A DNA stretch of 64,000 nt from the NCBI GenBank assembly GCA_029532415.1, contig JAQOTA010000028.1:310001-374000 (forward strand). The letters run 5' to 3'. The translations under genes and the position numbers were made by a program. Numbering within the stretch: the first letter of the stretch is position 1; each line of letters begins with the position of its first letter. Positions 31,901 through 44,894 of this stretch are shown here, one piece after another. Source of the DNA: Marasmius tenuissimus. Taxonomy: Eukaryota > Basidiomycota > Agaricomycetes > Agaricales > Marasmiaceae. The notes under the pieces were generated by a model that was given only the letters and a program-made list of their open reading frames with translations, did not search any database and had not been told where the DNA came from.

Positions 31901-34900
31901 CGTTGGAACGGCCTCCTCGCGGCAACGGAGCGGTTGTGAGGGAAGCAGGCATCGAGCTCCTTCGTTCTGCGAGGACTGTGATGGCCGGATGGATGGATCA
32001 GTTGGATAAGCGGTTGAAGGAAGCGAATGACGAGAAGAAGACACGGGAGTTCCAGCGGAGGCTTTGGGAGGTTGCGGGAACTTGTAGGATGACCTTTTAT
32101 CACATTTTGGATCCAGCACACCGCGGCCATGACAACCACTTCGAACTTTCGGAAGAGGACAAGTCAGTATGGTTCCGAGCCTCGATCGTCCTTCATGATA
32201 ATCATCCTATCCAACCTTCGACACTATCGCCTATGCTATCAACTCTCTATTCCTTTGATCAACGTTTCGCACGACTATCATCTGACGTTTTGCGGGAGGA
32301 TCCTAGTGGCTTGAGTAGAGCCGTCAAGGAGTTCTGGCCGTTTTTCGATGGTGATGGCGGTTGGAGCTCACTCCCTGCACCGAACAACTGCTGGATGACC
32401 TGCTGGAGTGGGAATGCAGAAAGGAACAACTACCAGCGTGTTCACTTCAACCTCACCACCGGCCGACTCTTGATCGATGGGAAGCCTTTGAATCGTCTAC
32501 CTAGGGAGTTTACAGATCATCCAATATATTCTAGGATCTTTGGAAAGGTCAGTTTCGTCTGGCTTTTCTTGAGTTCAATGCGTACTAACCTCAACGACTC
32601 AGGCTATCTTGGACGTCGTACCACCCGATCCATCAGAGACAGATGCCCAATATGCAACCAAGGATAAGATATCTGAGCAATACCGGGTGCGTCGATCTCT
32701 TCAGTCTTCTAGGGACGGTTTTACTCACTTTTTTGCGCCGTTTGAAGGTTACGTTCATGCTTCGAGGCGAGCACCTCATCATCCGAGCGAGACACGACGA
32801 TGGGCATCGATACGAGCTTATTCCCCATGAGCAGTTTCAAGGCGACCTTCCGAGCGATATGGTCACCGACTATGTCCATTGGCTTGACCTAGAGGAACGC
32901 AAGGTCGAGCTTCGTCCCGTTGCTGACCCCTGGAAGCGTTGCGCTGGCCACTGGTTCATCCGTCTTGATGACTTTCGTTGCATGAGGCTCAACTCTGCTA
33001 CTGGCTGTGTCACATATCTGATTGATATGCACGGGCCGACGGGGAAAACGATTGCTTCACGGCTGAGACCTATAGAGAACGCTGAGAATCTTATTGTGAC
33101 GGCTTCGACTGATAAGCCCCTCTCCATCGATTTGCCCCGTTACCGTCTCGCCTTCTCCGTCGGTGCGAGTTGTCAACTCGAGTGCCAGACTTACCCTGGA
33201 ATGGTGGTGGACGATGACCAGTCGGCCGGGATCTTCATTGGTTTGAGGAGCCAACTGGTCTTGAGGGAAGGTGGCGGGGAAAAGCGCTCAGTCATCGTTC
33301 CGGTTGGTACCATCAAATACGAAGACAGGGGCTTTCACAATTGGCATACCGCCGTCACGATATGTCTCGAAGACAGTCGACGCATTCGCTTCTATCGATA
33401 CAACATTGACCCTGTGCTTGGTCGTTTGACTGGCGCGGTTGATTTGCACTCGCGGCTGTACTCGACATATCTCAAGGCTGCCACGTCCCATTGCCTCCCT
33501 AATCCTCTCGGTGGGCGGACTGGTACCGAGGAAGCACTTCTCGAGCTGCAGTCTGCATCACGCCGGTCCTTTCAGCAGCTCGATGAACGTTCCCTGGGTC
33601 TGCTGCAGGCTCTTAGCGCTCTCACCCCAGTACGAACGTCTCCGATGAGAGGCGTGCAGAACGTACAGTGGAAGGCGTTACCGCCCAGCGCTCAGCACCT
33701 TAGGTTCCAATCAGCTTGTCGGGAGATCCTGGAGTTTGCTCGGAAGCTAGAAGTTTTTAGTACGCATCCTTTGGTGGAAGAGAGATTGACCACACCGGAT
33801 GCACAGGACTACCTTCAGCAACGCGCCTCCATCCGCCTTTCACTATATTACTCAGCCGAGTTCCATAACTCTTCAAGTTCGGAGCCCAAGTCTTATCGCT
33901 CACGAGCGGAACCGTCAGGAGCAGAGATGGAACAGCTCCTCTGCAAGAACTCCCAAATTATCGCCTCGCCTCAGAACTCTTATTCTATTGAGCGAGAACC
34001 CAGAGATCAGCAGCTCCTCGAACTTGTTGAACAGTGGTCCGATCCATATGGTGCAACGCGCATCAAGGATACCACCCTAACGTATACTCGGGAATGGATG
34101 GAGACACCGCTTCCTCACTCGTTTTTATCCCTCTACAATCTTCTCCGCCGCACTCGCCCATCGGTTTATCAGATATTGTTCACCTTAGGTCCAATGACCT
34201 ATGGTCAGCATCGAGACGCTGTGCAAGGTCTTTTGGAACCCTTGGTTGCATTTGGTCGCACCAATTACTTCGCATTACCTACCTTCAGTCCGCCGACCGC
34301 CCTATTCCATTCAGATCTCATTCCTGAAGGAATCCTTCCCACTCGTTCATACTTGAGTCGTATTGCTCGTGAAGAAGCATCTGTGTGTTTGATGGACTAC
34401 GCAGCCAAAGTGCCCAGGTATTTCGACGCGAGGGATTTGAACAGGGAAAGGCGATGGCGGCAAGATCAGTACCCCTACAAACAACGCGAGGAGGCCAACA
34501 TTATCGCTGATATCGCAGTTAGACATTGGCCCGATCGACCCATGATGGAACGCCACCAAACCTTCGAGATCATACAGGTCAACAAATTTTTCGATGCAAT
34601 CGAGCCTCATCGTCAGCAGTGGCTTGAGAATCGAGCGTTTCTGTTGTCGGTGCAAGCCAAGTTGGATGAAATTTCCAGTGTCCAAGCTGCCCCTCCGACC
34701 GCCGCCTATAACCGACCGCCGTGTGTTCCTCGACCTTCGACATCTTCCTTGCACATCTCCCTTGAAGAGCTATTCCAGCGGACATCGCCTTTGTTCTCAT
34801 CCCACGATCTTCCGCCCCTAGTTCCACCTCGGTTTGACCTTTATCCGTCTGGCCATCATCATGACGCAGCTGCGGAGAAGAGACTTCACGATGTGAGAGA

Positions 34901-37900
34901 GCTTACCCGTGAGGTTTCCGTGAGAGGTGGTGGTGTTTACACCCATTATGCCCAAGGACTTCATCAGAGTGCAAACGCTTATCATGAAGAGTTACGGCAA
35001 GATACCTTCGTCAATGGACCAGTGCAATTCTTTTGGCAAGCTCCCGCGTCTGATATGGAGGTCCCTATCAACTTCGAAGGCGATTTAGTGGCGTACAAGG
35101 AGGCATGCCAGGGTTACCTCAACCGTTTCTTTGAAAATCTCCTATCTATCCTAGAGCCGCAGAACACCGTCGAAGAGCCATTGGTTGCTTGCGGTGTGTG
35201 GCCATCTACTACCCAGTCTTCGTTGTTGCAAGCCTTGGCCTCAGTTTCCAAGAGGTTGATACCTTCACCTTGGAAAAAAGCCATTCGCCACCTTGGGGGG
35301 AGCATCCTCCTTTTCCAGCGATCGCTGCGTCTGATTACTCTGTGGCGTTTGCACAAGTTCGAGGATTTTTGGAAGGAGATGAACGCGGGTAACTCCGGGC
35401 TTCACGTTGGAGACGACGGGCTGTTGATGCAGGTTTGTGACTCTGATATCCGACATTGCATGCTTTCTGAGTTCTCTTTGCAGGTCGATAGCGATTTCTT
35501 CATAAGAGACATGCAACAATCTGTAGCGGACAAAATGATACAACCTACGTCAGGCAGCAACACGGTACACCAATTGAACATGGGAGAAGGGAAGTCTTCT
35601 GTGATCGTCCCGCTGATTGCTGCGAGGCTTGCGGACGGCGATAAGCTAGTCAGAATTGTCGTTCTTCGCTCTCTCTCAAGCCAGATGTTCTCCCTTCTGG
35701 TTCAGCGATTGAGTGATTTCACAAATCGGCAAGTACTGTACATGCCTTTCTCCCGAGACGTCAATATCTCAGGACCCCGTATACGAACCATCCGGCAACT
35801 GTTCGAGGATGCAATTCGCAATCAGTCCATCATTGTAGCACAGCCGGAGCACATCCTTTCCTTCCAGCTAATGACAGTCGACCACATCCTTCGAAGACCC
35901 CCTCGTGCCGGAAACTCCTCCGTTTTCACCCGAACACCGTCCGAAACGGAGGATCTTGTTCAAACTCAGCTCTTGCTGGACAGGTATACCCGCGATGTTC
36001 AGGACGAGTGTGACGAACTTATGCGGACGGAGTTCGAGTTGACATATACGAAAGGTCTCCAGCAGCTGTTGGAGGATAGCCCTGCCCGTTGGAGAACTTT
36101 GCAGAGCGTACTTCACCTCCTGCAAGTCAGCATCACTGATCATGTTCGTTCTACCGGTTCTTTCACAATTTGCGATGGCTTGGACGTCAATGTCGAGGAC
36201 GATAGTCCCGGATTCCCTCGCCTTCACATGTCCAATCCAAAAGCTGCCCAAATCCTCGTGACCACTCTGGTTGGAAGAGTTATGGACGGTTACATTCCCG
36301 AATGCTTTGCCCCCTCGCATTATTCAGTGCCTTTGCGGCAATCGGCGAGAGCTTTTATTTCGGGGTTGGCTGTACCTCCCTCTACTGAAGAGAAACTCAG
36401 GATACGTGCGGGTGCTTCATGGAAGACTCTCCTATTACTGCGCGGTTTATTTGGAGGGGGTCTTCTTGCTCACGTGTTAATGAAACGCTGGAGAGTAGAC
36501 TATGGCCTCGATCTCTCTCGCACTCTGCTCGCCGTTCCTTATAGAGCAAAGGACGTCCCTTCCCTCAGAGCAGAGTTTGGTCACCCAGACGTCGCCATCC
36601 TCCTAACGTGTCTCTCATATCTCCAGAGAGGATTATCACAGGTCGAGGTCATCTCGGCATTTGAAGAGCTCCTCAAACTCGATGATCCCTCGCAAGAATT
36701 CGACAGATGGGTTGGATCTTCGACTAGTCTCCCCACCGAGCTTCGAAGTATTCGCGGTGTCAATCTGAAGGATCCAAGTCAGACAGACGATCAGCTCTAC
36801 ATTCATTTTCGATACAACCATGCCATGGTTGACTTTTATCTCTCTACCCTTGTATTCCCGAGGGCCGCCAAGGAGTTTCCGCACAAGTTGACGACAACGG
36901 GGTGGGATTTGGCGCGTGAGAAGGACCATGTTACGACCGGTTTCAGCGGAACGAATGACAATCAACTCTTGCTACCAACCTCGATGCAGCAGGATGCCTC
37001 ACCGGATCGTCTCAGCACCAATGCTCGTATGTTGGGCGTACTGCTGAAGCCCGAAAACAGTCGATATGTTTGTCCCACGAGTAGGATCCTATCGGCTGTC
37101 GATATCGTCAACTCCATTACAAGTCCATATGACGAATCTGTTCGCGTCATGCTGGACGTTGGTGCTCTTGTCGTTGAAGTAACGAATCTCGAGCTTGTGC
37201 GGTACTGGCTTTCACGTCGACCGGATGTCAAGGCGGGGCTCTTTTTCGACGAGGATAACATTCTTCAGGTCTTGACTCGAGATGGCTCGACCGAGCCTTT
37301 GACGATGTCCCCGTTCTACCAGCAGTTAGATGAATGCCTTGTCTATCTCGACGACGTTCATACACGTGGAACTGATCTCAAGTTGCCCACACATTGGAAA
37401 GCCTGTGTGACATTAGGTCCCAAGGTCACAAAGGATCGACTGGTTCAGGGTGAGTCTGCTCCCTCCTCCTTGGCCTCGTAAAACTCACTGCAACTCGATC
37501 GTAGGTTGCATGCGCATGCGTAAGCTGGGTCATGGCCAATCAGTCATGTTCATCGCTCCTTACAACATCGACCATGCCATCCGAGAGCTTGCGAACAAAG
37601 TCACATCTGGATTGGTACAGACTATCGACGTCTTACGATGGTCAATTCACGAGACTTGCGCGGAAATCTTACATCGGGTTCCTCTTTGGGCAGATCAAGG
37701 AGTCGACTTTGCCAATCGCAATCGTGCGTGGAAGAAGCTCTCGACATTCACTCAACCACTCTCTCAACGAGTTTGTGATTCTATACGCTCTACTTGGCTT
37801 CAACCAGAAGCACGCGCGCTCGAATCGATGTACGGCCAGTCAGAGGATGGACTTAGTGAGCTATTGACGAGGCTTCAATCGCATCCGGATATCTGCAGCC

Positions 37901-38706
37901 GGTGGGAGCACCTTGGAGTTCGGTCGATTTCCACTTCTCGTATCGACGAAGAACAGGAACGGGAGGTTAGCAACGAAGTCGAGAGAGAGCCGGAGAGAGA
38001 GCTACCCCCAGAGGTCAAACCCGCGAGACATAGTGTTCATCCCGACGTTGAAAGCTTTGTCGAGACAGGTATGCTGAGGTACCATTCGTCAGCGTTTAGC
38101 TCAGCCTTCGTTCCCGTTCGCGATGGTGCTGGAACATCCACTGAGCAAAGGTGGATTCCTATACCACCTCACGGGTGCCAGATCATGGCTTCGAAAGATT
38201 TCCTGGAGACAATCAAAGGGGGCGAAACCACGGGCGATTACCTTCGACCTGTGAATTGGGTCGTCACCAATCGTTTCAATACGCTTCTGGTCGTTCTAAG
38301 TCCCTACGAGATTGACCACCTCCTTCCCAAAATCCGACAGAGCGAACACGTTCGACTTCACATCTACACTCCTAGAACTGCTGTTTCAACGAAGCCAACT
38401 GATGGTCTGGAGATGTATACCATGAACCCTGGACCTCTCCATTGGATTCGACCCTCCGAGACGGCTATCGACCAATTGAACCTGTGCGCTGGTCAGCTCT
38501 ATTTCTCAAGTTGTCAGGATTTTCGACGCGTGTGGGAGGCTCTTCGTATTGGTGATCATGATTCGGGCGAGGTTGAGAGGAGTAGGCTGACGTATCTGAA
38601 AACCTTGGTTGGTTGCCGACGAAGGGGGCTGGCGTTCGAGTCGACACACTTGGGAAAGATGTTGAAGGCCCTACCTCTACCGGACCAGGCTTTCGAGTCG
38701 GGTTGA
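28962..38706 (+). CDS. Giant DUF6606/DUF3638/DUF3645 protein, about 3136 aa
   Basis: Exons 28962-29238, 29294-30500, 30558-32547, 32603-32686, 32748-35432, 35484-37449 and 37505-38706 join in frame. The 51-nt piece 35433-35483 has GT..AG ends and is probably an intron; kept in, the protein is 3153 aa. The N-terminal DUF6606 region (LDFIINHVLFPIKLPQ) is followed by a long middle. A DUF3638 block contains HQLNMGEGKSSVIVPLIAAR, with a Walker-A-like GEGKS, followed by a DUF3645 block (LAVPYRAKDVPSLRAEFGHP). Databases often label this family ubiquitinyl hydrolase, but I see no clear Cys-protease triad and would not assert that activity. The GEGKS motif suggests nucleotide binding. Cellular role unknown. 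The frame is intact across almost 10 kb, so the gene is under selection. Confidence 0.88.
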
Positions 38707-39237
38707 ATAGGTAAGTTCAGATCTCCTTGACTGTCAGGATTCGATGCTGATGAATACCTACTGGTAATCTTCTAGAAATGCTGTGAGCCTGTTATTGTGA
38801 CGTATATTATAGCACCCATCTAATTACAATACCTCGTCTCGTGTGTTTGTATCACTTCAATTGACTGTAAATATTTTGGGTCGAACCATCGAGATATCCG
38901 AGTACTCTGAACCGTCCTCCTAGTTGCTTGAGGGTTTTATGACGTTGTCGGTCGAGCACATTGATCTCCAACCTTGCTGTCGTCCAAGACAGCAACTAAG
39001 GTGTACGGTTGAGTACGCGCGGTGTATGTGGTCCTGGTTGAGCGAAGGATTACGAAGGCTGAGAGGGGGTCGACCTGACGCCACAACCAACCTCAATTCT
39101 CGTGTAAAAGGCCTTCAGATGTGTTCAAACTTCTGCTTTATACCTGATATACCTCCGAATCTCGCGCAGAGTGAAGAGATGCTACTGGTATAGAGCGCTT
39201 GTGTACTGAAACTCTGACAGCCTATAAGTACTGTAAC
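38707..39237. other. Convergent 3' region, no gene seen
   Basis: Between the giant gene (+) and the PARG-like gene (-). Nothing coding recognised. Confidence 0.5.
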
Positions 39238-40194
39238 CTACACCCTTGTATTCGCGAAGACTTCGCGGAATGTGTCCATTATCTCGCTGTGGCGACTATA
39301 GATCGCGAACGTGACATTGTAGAACCATCCTTTAAATTCGTCCTCTATGAGAACAGATTTCATCTCCTCAGCAACCTGCCGAGGAGGACATCTGTAGACA
39401 CCACATCCCATCGCACCTGCGGTGGTAAGAAGGTTATAAAGATCCTACATATCGATACGGAGAACAGATACGCACCAAGGATGAGATACTCCTTCTCATT
39501 GTGAGCAGCCATTCTATACACCAGTCTTATCTTCCCTCTCAAATCCTCCAGTTGGCCCTTGTTGGCGAAATGTTTTCCATCGGCGGTGAGCTCCGGAAGA
39601 CGGGGAGCTGCAACGGTGATGATTCCGACTATGCATCGTTTTTCCTCCGGTAAATCGACACAGTCGTGGTCTAGATCATCTTTGAACACGACAACGCCGG
39701 GTGAGAATATTCCAGCAACGCTTCCTGGACCAGTGTTTGGCCATGGATAATGACTGGGCTTGAGTGTTTTGAATAGAGTCGAAGAATAGCAAAGGGCATC
39801 TTCCTATATCGATATTGGCACATTTTAACTTCTTGTATTGAACGAGACGATAACATACCTGACTCCGGGAAGGCGTCTTATCCCAACCTCCACCTGGTAA
39901 CTCGTCGCTTGCTAGGTTCAGGAGAGCGATCTTTCCGTCTGCAGCATCAGGGAAACATTTGACTATGTTCCTCGCAGCGACGAACGTGTCCAACTTGACA
40001 AATTCGACAGGACTGGGTGGGTGACCCGGACACAAGTCTGGATCGAGAGGAGATAGTTGGTCATCGTTGAATGCAGAGTCGAGAGTCGCTCCTCTGGCAC
40101 TGTACTGCGTAGTTATTGCCTCTGATCTTGCAAGCGTATCCCTGGATATTTCAAATCGTGCGCGATCTCCTGGGGTCATGATAGTGGTAGCCAT
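39238..40194 (-). CDS. Microbial-type poly(ADP-ribose) glycohydrolase-like (TIGR02452/DUF2263) protein, 280 aa
   Basis: Three exons (40194-39859, 39803-39476, 39416-39238) join to 280 aa. Family blocks are in order: VEFVKLDTFVAARNIV, NLASDELPGGGWDKTPSRSQ continuing across the intron into EDALCYSSTL, GIFSPGVVVFKDD, IITVAAPRLPEL and YLILGAMGCGVYRCPPRQVA. The GGGW..QED-type loop corresponds to the ADP-ribose-binding, acid-bearing loop of this macrodomain-like fold. Members remove ADP-ribose from proteins, but chemistry here is inferred from the family only. The exon junctions fall inside the two most conserved blocks and restore them exactly, which confirms the splicing. Start ATG 40194 gives MATTIMTPGDRARF. 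Confidence 0.85.
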
Positions 40195-40763
40195 GATAGC
40201 TGTCCAAGCTCAAAGCTATTACGTCTTCAAGGTCTTGCTATGGTTCGCTGCCGAAAGTTCTAACCCCTAACTTGAAGCGAAGAAGCCGGATATTACTTAT
40301 CCAGTAATGGCCGCAGCAATCTTAACCCCCTCAGCTGATACTGGAAATCCGATTGTCTGAGCAATGAATGCTGAAGGGGGTCCATGTCGAGCAAACACCA
40401 TTCGAGTTATATAAGCTGACGACGATGGTAGTCAGAGAAGGTGAGCGTGGACCCACTGTCACCTACACGGTTACACCATAGGCTGTTAGGAACGTGCGTG
40501 GGAATTACCAACGCCTAGACAAGACCATTGATATTCAACCACACCGCCAGTTCGCTCACTGCTCATTTCATTTGTTGCAAAGCATCTCCGGTCCTTATGC
40601 TCTATCTACAGCCTGAGGTCAGAAGAGAAGTAGGGTGACGACGATTAGTGTCCGGAACGTAAGTTGTATTCAGCCGTTGAATCTGTAATATGCCATGAAA
40701 CTACATTGATGTTGGTACATACAAGCCAAGAATCATCAAAACCGTACAATTCATTGCTCAATC
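40195..40763. other. Intergenic stretch, no gene seen
   Basis: Upstream of the PARG-like gene and downstream of the truncated decarboxylase copy. No coding signal recognised. Confidence 0.5.
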
Positions 40764-43739
40764 CTACTTAGCCGACCCCAACGACAATCCCAACCTCTCT
40801 ACAATCCCCTTCTCCGTATCACTAGGTTCAGGACCCAAGAACCGACTAAGAACCCTTTCCTCTCTCTCCGAATCACGGGCAGCAATTCGAGCACAAGAGC
40901 CCAACCAGATATCGAACCGCCCGGCGTCCTTCAATTTCAGAGGAATCGTCCGAACAACATTATCGTCCCAAGTAATCTTCTGCTTGGCGAACAACTCGAC
41001 AATGTCTGAAACGACCTGGTCAATGTCCGGTGCGCCACTAGCAGAGGGCGTATCACGAGAGACGAAGATCTCTGAGGCGGCAGGTAGGTTCGGGGTGGTA
41101 TAATCTACGAAGATTTTACCCGCATCCGCAGGGAGCGTAACCGTACCCTTCGCAATCGGAGTGGGCGAACCATCATCGTGCACGGACACCTTGAGCGTGT
41201 TGCTTTGCTTGAAAAAGTCTGGTTGGTGTCCTACGTCAAATGGTACCATCATATTCTCGAATTTCTGGTCCAAAGTGAGGCGCAATGGCTTTCCCGATAG
41301 ATCAGGCAACTCGTGATCGAGTTCAAGCTTGACCTGGCCAGCACTGAGATGGGCGTTGGGGCCACGAAGGAGAACATGATCCATATGAACCTCATTCTGC
41401 GTTCCGAAGAGATAGAATGGCATACGGCCGGGATACTGTTTGTCAAGTTCAGTTCGGCGAAGACTGCGGTCTACGAGAATAGTCTCGATATCGAAAGACA
41501 CTTTGGATAGGAACACGTCTTTCCTGCGATGAGAGTGAGCAATCATCATATATGAAGATAGCTTGTGAACGACTTACCCGTGGACTTTCGGCAGTCCCCT
41601 GTAGATATCCCCAGTCCACAGCTTCTGGCTCACGAGCTCCTTGAGCATGGCGAGGCCGGTGTGGAAAGTCAAGATCGCCTTCGGGTTCTTCTCCCTCTCC
41701 TCCTGCAGCTTCGAAAGCGTGTTCGGACTAGAAGGCGTCGCCTTGACGATAATCTGCCGACGGTAACTCTCAACATTGAAGGACGCAATGTAGACGAAGA
41801 AAAGAGCCTCGTGTCCATGAATGACAAACGAGTGCCTCGATGGTTGGTCTGTAACTCGTACGAGACAAGTCTAACATGGGGGAAAATTATCAGCAGGAGC
41901 CCAGAACAAAGTCGAACGGACACTTACCTTAATCTCCTCTTCAGCAATCACGCTGAAAGCCTCGATAATCTCCGTCACAAAGGCATTCGCCGTTGGCCAT
42001 GGTGACATGGACACATTTGATAGCGCATAAAGATCCTCCTCATCCTTCTCATCCAGCCCTATTCTCCTCTTGAACGTCTTCAACGCGTCCCCGTACTTCT
42101 TATGCGAGAACTCCGTTGCCATGATTATGATCGGCTTGTCGTTGAGATCATCTTCCATACTTGTCACACTCAACCTCTTGTAGAGCCTCCGGCCCAGGAA
42201 GCTAGCCTCAACGGTATCCGTGTTAGGTTGTCCGTCGATGTGGAAGTTGCAAGCGAAAGCATTGATCATGAGGTCAGACCCAAGTTCCCGCATGAGTTCA
42301 AGGGCTTTTTGATCCCTTTCGAGTTGTTGATTGGGTGCTTCGACGATGTGCTTGCGAATGAAGTCGAGTTCGGCGCAGATTTTATCAGCAGAATCCCCTC
42401 TTTTCTCCGATGGTAGTTGATTGAAAGGCACAACGATGAGAGACTTGGATTCGAGGGTCATCGTAGCCCAGTTAGCGTACATCTGGGTGGGCCAGAATAT
42501 CAGACGCGTATACAATCATTCGACGGGCAGAACACAACCGTACCTTCGTTCCGGTGAGCATCGCGACACCGAGAAGATAATCATACCCTTCGATCTTGAG
42601 CACCTCCATTGACATTCAAACACCAACAGGCGCTGCTCCAGGTTTACTGGGGATACGAACACAGTCAGTAGGCAGCGTGGGATCAGAAAGTCGTGATGCA
42701 GACTCACCTCCCCTCAACCCCATAAATTCCCATCGCAATATCATCTCCCTTCTTGGTGCTAAGGACGGGACTCGTCCACGTCGTCAAGAACCTCATCCTC
42801 TCATCTCTGTAACACAAAGCCCCAGCCGGATATGGACAATATCCACTCTTGTGTGGATCGATCGTCACCGAATCCGTCGCCCTCAGTTTCATCATCTGCT
42901 TGGTCGTATAATCGCTCAGCGGGATCGAAAACGCCCATGTCTCCGGCGGTATGCCAATAAGCGTGGGCCGCGGGATCTTCGAAGCAAAGTACCCGCCCCA
43001 TGCAGCATCGGCGTGAACCATGAACGACATTCCATTTCTCTGCATCTCGTCACGAAGTTCGAGGATCTTGTCCAAAGGATCGACAGAACCGTGCTCGGTC
43101 GTGCCCATAATAGCAATGACGGCGTAGACAGGATGCTTCCGCGTGAGATGGTCCTCCAAAGTCTCTCGAAGGTGGGTGATGTCGAGCCGTGCATCGTTAT
43201 CGAGGCGCAATTCGAGCATGTTAGCCTTCCCAATCCCAAGGATCGCAGCACCCTTCGGCCAAGAATAATGGTTGGAACTGCTGAGCATGATCTGGGGAGG
43301 TTTAATGTCGAAGTCTCGGTCGAGCTTGTCCTTCCCGACGGTCTGGATGCTGTACGGGTCGAGGATTCGGTCAAGTGCAGACTGGGATATTCCATAGTCA
43401 GACTCGAGTGTCTCGGGGAGGCTAAGGACGTCGTGTGGCTTGAGGTTGAGAAGTTCCCAAGTAGAACACGAGAAGAAGTTCTTCTCTTCGCCAGTACAAA
43501 GCATGGTCGCAAAAGTGCTGGCAACGAATTCGAGAGGCCCGTCCGGTTTCATGGCGTTATAGAGCGAGAGTGGGTAGTACTTGAGGTTACGGGCAACCCT
43601 GTCCAAAGCGAACGTGCGAATCAGCAACCAACCCTGAAAGAAGCGATATCCGCTCACCACATAGACTCCAAATTTGCGATTGACCCTCCGCAGGTGATAT
43701 GGCCCCATCCAAAAGGCCCCTTGACCTCCGGCGTGGAAA
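40764..43739 (-). pseudogene. 5'-truncated second copy of the PLP decarboxylase
   Basis: Clear paralogue of 20959-24520 with the same intron positions. Exons carry GWGHITCGGSIANLESMW (near 43712-43660), VARNLKYYPLSLYNAMKP, HADAAWGGYF and TIDPHKSGY with its Lys, the MYANWATMTL block and the C-terminal extension through LSRFLGPEPSDTEKG. Everything before GWGH is missing: about 170 residues, including exon 1 and the GHMSFD block. At about 43740 the homology stops abruptly and a GTGAAC-rich repeat region begins. No stops or shifts are visible in the remaining ~880 codons. So it is a recent 5' truncation, or else it uses an unrelated new start that I cannot see. It differs from the full copy at many residues, so the duplication itself is old. 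Confidence 0.75.
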
Positions 43740-43756
43740 ACTAGGACAGGGTTAGA

Positions 43757-43932
43757 GTGAACAAACCAGGTCTCGACCTGGGTCGGGGTGAACGACAGTG
43801 AACGGGAGTGAACGATGTTTTATTGATACGTACTGAGTATTATTATTGATATACGTGTGTAAAGGGAACACGGGTGAACATATAGACTGAGTAGAATCGT
43901 GAACGAAGTGAGTGAACGGACCAATAGTGAAC
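43757..43932 (+). repeat. GTGAAC-rich repeat stretch at the truncation point
   Basis: Eight copies of GTGAAC(G/A) within 176 nt (for example near 43757, 43788, 43798, 43808, 43899, 43911 and 43927). Small groups of GTGAAC also occur in non-coding parts of the KDZ element (near 60262, 60271, 63284 and 63293), so this may be debris of a related transposon. Confidence 0.55.
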
Positions 43933-44163
43933 GACTCACGATGTCGCGGTGTTTGGTTGTGAGCGTGGAGTGACTGATTCTCGTAGGAAGTTGTTACGGA
44001 GCAACAGTGGTGAGTATGGTATCAGGGAATCGAGAATGGGCAGAACGTACCTTGAAGTATTTGGCGGCGTGAATGTAGATTGCTGTGTTGTGTTTTTATT
44101 CTATTTTTTTTTGTATGCTACGCCTGCGTCAGATACGGGAGAAGGTGAAAATCAAGAGGTTTG

Positions 44164-44785
44164 TTATACTTTACGCAAGTTCAAGATGGTACAAATGCTG
44201 ATCTCCAAAGCTTTTTCCAAGGACATCCCATTGAATTCGAACCACTCGTTATGCAATGTTCCGCCTGTCAAAGCGTAAGGAAAAGAACGAGGAGTCCGGA
44301 TGAACGAAAACGTACAGCAGCACACTGTACTAGTCCTTGTGAACCCCAGCAATTCGAGCTTCAAGTGGATGCAGAATTCTGGAACGAGATTAGAACGGGC
44401 TTGAAAAGAAGGAAAACGACTCACCTGCTTTGTGACTATGCGTCGATTGCCACCTTCCGATTTCCTTCCACACAACTCCTTGGCACTGCCGCTTGTGCTG
44501 CTCCAAACGCCGATCGTAGTTCGTCGACCTCCCGATCTTAATGAAGGTCTTCCCCTTGAACATGCCCTGCAGCAAGTATATGTCGGATTCTTCTTCGTTT
44601 ATACTTGGCTTTCGTCGGCGTCGGCTGAGATAGCGAGATTTGAGAGATGAAGATCGTCTGGCGTTTCGATAACGTTTTTGTGTTTTTATAGCGACGGTGG
44701 CGAAGTTCAGTCGTTTCTGGCGACGCTTGCCGGGTTTCGTGGCGACGGAGAAGCGTTTGGACGACTGGGATCGTGTCAAGACCAT
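44164..44785 (-). CDS. T5orf172/DUF1766 (GIY-YIG-like) small protein, 191 aa
   Basis: Two exons (44785-44425 and 44378-44164) with a 46-nt intron join to 191 aa. A very basic N-terminus (TRSQSSKRFSVATKPGKRRQ and further Arg runs) is followed by a T5orf172-type core: SDIYLLQGMFKGKTFIKIGR, RRLEQHKRQC, EIGRWQSTHSHK, then EFCIHLKLELLGF and LHNEWFEF. The family is related to GIY-YIG nucleases and is usually annotated as DNA-binding; agaricomycetes have many copies, often near repeats. Nuclease activity is not established. The tail (NGMSLEKALEISICTIL) fits the family's helical end. It sits between the GTGAAC repeats and a tandem array and may belong to a mobile segment. Confidence 0.7.
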
Positions 44786-44894
44786 CACATGGAGGAGAGC
44801 GAGGTCGGAGTACGAAAGGCGCAGGCAACAAGGAAGGATTAGTCGTCAGAGAGGGCTTCTCGCACAAAAATAGCCCATCCCTGTTTGGGACGTC

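Noticed and set aside
42704..43708. A complete smaller decarboxylase beginning MGPYHLRRVNRK
   Set aside because: That start is in the wrong frame for the conserved GWGHITCGGSIANLE exon; the real frame continues upstream and is cut at 43740.
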